DNA of 64,000 bases from Hordeum vulgare subsp. vulgare (Eukaryota > Streptophyta > Magnoliopsida > Poales > Poaceae): contig NC_058524.1 of the NCBI RefSeq assembly GCF_904849725.1, positions 546,657,763 to 546,721,762 on the forward strand, written 5' to 3'. Both the position numbers and the translations under genes were made by a program. Of this stretch, positions 61,801 through 64,000 are shown one piece after another. The number at the start of each line of letters is the position of its first letter. Position 1 is the stretch's first letter. The notes beneath the pieces were generated by a model. That model was given only the letters and a program-made list of their open reading frames with translations. It was not told the origin of the DNA and ran no database searches.

Positions 61801-63811
61801 ATGGAGAGTGATGCACTTGGCCATACTGTCATGGATCAGTTGCAGGGACATGAAAGTTTGCTTGGGGTTGCCGAAACTGTCACACTTGAAGAGGTGCTAA
61901 CATGATCATTTCTCATATACATGTCATATTAGAAATAAATGACATAAATGCATTTTACCGCTCTTAGCTTTTAATGATACTATAATTGAACACATTTTTA
62001 CCATATGTAGGTTAACACCGTTGGTGCAGAAGTACTTGAATTTATTTCGGACTTTGGGAAGCCCAGTGCACCACTTCCTGCTGCTATCGTGGCGTGTGTA
62101 CCTAAAAAGGTCCATATTGATGGAGTAGGTGAAAGTATTTTTGAGATATGCCCAGAGGAAATAACAGAGTCCATGAAGGCAGGTCTTGAAGAACCCATTT
62201 ACCCGGAGCCTGAGGTATGTTAGTTATTTCTGATACCTTTTCTTGGTTCTGAAACTGTACTAACTTGGCTGGAGATGCATTTTGGTGTCACTGAAAACCG
62301 TGAAGTAACATGTTGTTATTGATTGTTATTCTGATTGCAGCTTGAGGTGCCAAAAGAGTTGATTACTCAATCAGAACTTGAAGACTTGAAAGTGCAACAC
62401 CGACCATCATTTGTTCCTTTCGGTAAAGAGGATGACGTGGTGAAAATATTTGACAATGAAACTGGTATAACACAACGTCGCCTTTCTAATGGAATTTCCG
62501 TCAACTACAAGGTACTTTAGTCAACTTCTAGAGATAGAGAAGTTCTGATGTAATTTAGCTTTTATTTCACGTTCCAGACTAAGATTTTAATGATGATTGA
62601 CGATAGATCACACAAAATGAGGCAAGGGTTGGTGTCATGCGGCTGATAGTAGGCGGCGGGAGAGCTACTGAAGATTCTGAATCGAAGGGATCTGTTATTG
62701 TTGGTGTTCGTACTTTGAGTGAAGGTGGCTGTGTTGGCAACTTTTCGAGGGAACAGGTACCCCTACTATTCAGTTTTATGTCCATGCCAGTCAAGCTTCC
62801 CAAACTTCAAACTTACTGATTATGTATGTCTGGACATTTAGATTAGTCACTAGTCACACGATATGTAGTCTTACGTAATTCTAGCTCCAAATTATAATTC
62901 ATAAATCGTATTACATACAATGTCCTATGGTTATACTTCATTATGGTATCCTTCGGTTCCTGTTTATATCCATTTGTGATGATCACATGTCGTTTTCCTT
63001 TCGTCTTACTAATGCCGAGAAATTGTTTGATAACATTTTCTTATGGTATGCATTTGATTTTTATTTCAGGTTGAACTTTTCTGTGTGAATAATCTCATAA
63101 ACTGCTCGCTGGAATCCAATGAGGAGTTCATCTTTATGGAATTTAGGTTTGCTTTAAGAGATAATGGCATGCGTGCTGCTTTCCAGCTCCTCCATATGGT
63201 CCTTGAGGTGTGGGTTTCAACTTACTACATAAATATGTCACCTGCTTTGCTATAAAAAATGAGTTTTCTCTGAAACATGTAGGTCTTTCCCTTACGTTTA
63301 CCTATGTATTTCACTTTGTGTTACAGCATAATGTGTGGCTAGAAGATGCATTTGATAGAGCTGCTCAACTATATTTGTCTTACTACCGGTCTATTCCCAA
63401 AAGTTTGGAACGTGCCACGGCTCACAAACTTATGGTAGCCATGTTGAACCATGATGAAAGGTTTGTAGAGCCATCACCACATTCATTGCAGAAGTTGACC
63501 CTTCAATCAGTTAAAGAAGCTGTCATGAACCAGTTTGTGGGTAGCAACATGGAGGTTTGTTGAGTAGATTGTCGTCCATTCTGTGTTTCCTTTCTCTACA
63601 TCTCTTGTTCCAACATTTTTAACCATTTTTTAATTTAATGTTGAAATGTTTTTTCCAGGTGAGTGTAGTTGGTGATTTCACAGAAGAAGAGGTAGAATCT
63701 TGTGTTCTTGATTATCTTGGGACTGTAAGTGCTGCAAAATCTCCAAACAAAGAGGAGCGTATCGAGAAGATTTCCTTCCTGCCATCCCCATCGGATCTGC
63801 ATCTCCAGCAA
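55816..63811 (+). CDS. SPP: Stromal processing peptidase, chloroplastic (M16 metalloprotease), 5' part of gene
   Basis: SPP cleaves transit peptides from proteins imported into the chloroplast stroma. Seventeen exons with GT-AG introns: 55816-56021, 56111-56306, 56915-57141, 57731-57929, 58178-58225, 58578-58685, 58792-58980, 59083-59364, 60060-60161, 60695-60829, 61669-61893, 62011-62214, 62341-62511, 62607-62756, 63070-63207, 63327-63554, 63659-63811. Their sum is 2961 nt, 987 codons without a stop. The first about 130 residues are Ala/Ser/Pro/Arg-rich, a plausible chloroplast transit peptide. The inverted zinc motif HMIEH (residues 233-237, at 57798-57812) lies in exon 4. The third ligand is probably a Glu of VEKERRAIL (residues 304-312, exon 6). 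Exons 9-17 cover later M16 domains (for example RLSNGISVNYK, VGGGRATEDSESKGS). The family protein is about 1,250 residues, so roughly the last 260 lie beyond the window. The ATG at 55816 is chosen because the upstream in-frame Met (55543) lies in AT-rich non-conserved sequence. No disabling change is seen. Confidence 0.95.
56655..56812. mobile_element. Stowaway-like MITE in SPP intron 2
   Basis: 158 bp with inverted ends CTTCCTCCGTTCCTAAATAT / ATTTAGAAATGGAGGGAG, flanked by TA (56653-56654 and 56813-56814), the Tc1/mariner target. Confidence 0.88.
58425..58487. mobile_element. Very short Stowaway-like MITE in SPP intron 5
   Basis: 63 bp, almost entirely inverted repeat: CTCCCTCCGTAAAGAAATAT against ATATTTCTTTACAGAGGGAG. 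TA flanks at 58423-58424 and 58488-58489. It ends 90 bp before exon 6. Confidence 0.88.
59479..59794 (-). mobile_element. Candidate non-autonomous Helitron in SPP intron 8
   Basis: On the minus strand the segment starts TCTCTACTATATACTTG and ends GGGCATTCACCTAG followed by T. Just before the end is a stem CCCGT...ATGGG with one G-T pair, as required for a Helitron 3' hairpin with CTAG terminus. The base before the 5' end is not the expected A because of a TC repeat, so the 5' boundary is uncertain. No ORF of its own. Confidence 0.45.
60544..60617. mobile_element. Short Stowaway-like MITE in SPP intron 9
   Basis: 74 bp; ends CTCCCTCTGTCCCACAAT / ATTGTGGGACGGAGGGAG; TA at 60542-60543 and 60618-60619. 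It ends 77 bp upstream of exon 10. Confidence 0.88.
61325..61503 (+). mobile_element. Au-type SINE in SPP intron 10
   Basis: A tRNA-derived short interspersed element starting GGGGAGCCTTGGTGCAGCGG, with an internal A-box-like TGGTGCAGCGGT (from 61334) and a B box GGTTCGAGCCC (61377-61387). The 3' body contains GGTCGGACCCTTCCCCGGAC and it ends at CCGGGCTGCCCTTTT. The direct repeat GATGGATG occurs at 61315-61322 and 61515-61522, as expected for target-primed insertion. It lies in the same orientation as the gene. Confidence 0.88.
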
Positions 63812-63898
63812 GTATGAACTGTCATGCAGCCTTCGTGACCATCTTTTCAATAAAATATGTTCATGGCTGGTTGTGTAGAGCAAAAACAAAAAAAGATA

Positions 63899-63978
63899 CT
63901 CCCTCCGCCCATAATGTAAGACGTTTTTTGACACTAGTGTAGTGTCAAAAAACGTCTTACATTATGGGACGGTGGGAG
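63899..63978. mobile_element. Short Stowaway-like MITE in SPP intron 17
   Basis: 80 bp, a near-perfect fold-back: CTCCCTCCGCCCATAATGTA against TACATTATGGGACGGTGGGAG, with TTTTTTGACACTA repeated inverted in the middle. TA at 63897-63898 and 63979-63980. Confidence 0.9.
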
Positions 63979-64000
63979 TACTTATATTGTCGTTATAGTT

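Overview
The window is nuclear DNA of a grass, most likely of the tribe Triticeae (wheat, Aegilops, barley, rye); the species cannot be told from sequence alone. The evidence is a BARE-1/Angela-like Copia LTR (TGTTGGAAATATGCCCTAG), several Triticeae-style Gypsy LTRs starting TGATACGTCTCC, CTCCCTCC-ended MITEs with TA target duplications, a tRNA-derived SINE of the Au type, and a cereal-type stromal processing peptidase gene with a GC-rich first exon. I see no rRNA gene, genuine tRNA gene, CRISPR array or bacterial-type operon.

Region 1-53.7 kb is a nest of transposable elements, readable as strata. From the left: a minus-strand Copia element (LTR 1619-3030) inserted in the gag of a minus-strand Gypsy element (LTR 3471-4841), which sits in the gag of a third minus-strand Gypsy element (LTR 7241-7758), which sits in an old plus-strand Gypsy protease remnant. 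A plus-strand BARE-1/Angela-like element (9434-25500) follows. Its interior is interrupted by a complete 6.9-kb Gypsy-type non-autonomous element (12172-19036, target duplication CCTAG), and its 3' LTR is interrupted by a solo LTR of its own family (23672-25485, target duplication ATAAT). Next come a remnant with a PF04195-like coiled-coil region (25.5-26.4 kb), an LTR (about 26470-29039) carrying a solo LTR (27081-28625, target duplication GTCAT), and the interior of another minus-strand Gypsy-type element. That interior holds a 5'-truncated LINE (30.36-35.78 kb). The LTR of the same element (35889-52462) is split by a 15-kb element (36019-51029, target duplication ACCGT), which itself contains a 6.8-kb element (42329-49098).

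Three of these elements (12172-19036, 36019-51029, 42329-49098) share related LTRs, tRNA-Asp-type primer sites, a purine tract and a 2.7-2.8-kb 3' non-coding module, but carry different 5' coding modules and no reverse transcriptase or integrase. This modular non-autonomous family is the most interesting structure in the window.

Region 53.75-55.74 kb is an AT-rich transition with unassigned repeats. From 55816 to beyond the right edge lies the only cellular gene: the nuclear gene for the chloroplast stromal processing peptidase (M16 metalloprotease), plus strand. Seventeen exons can be placed, giving 987 intact codons; the C-terminal part lies outside the window. Its introns carry four short MITEs, one SINE and one candidate Helitron.
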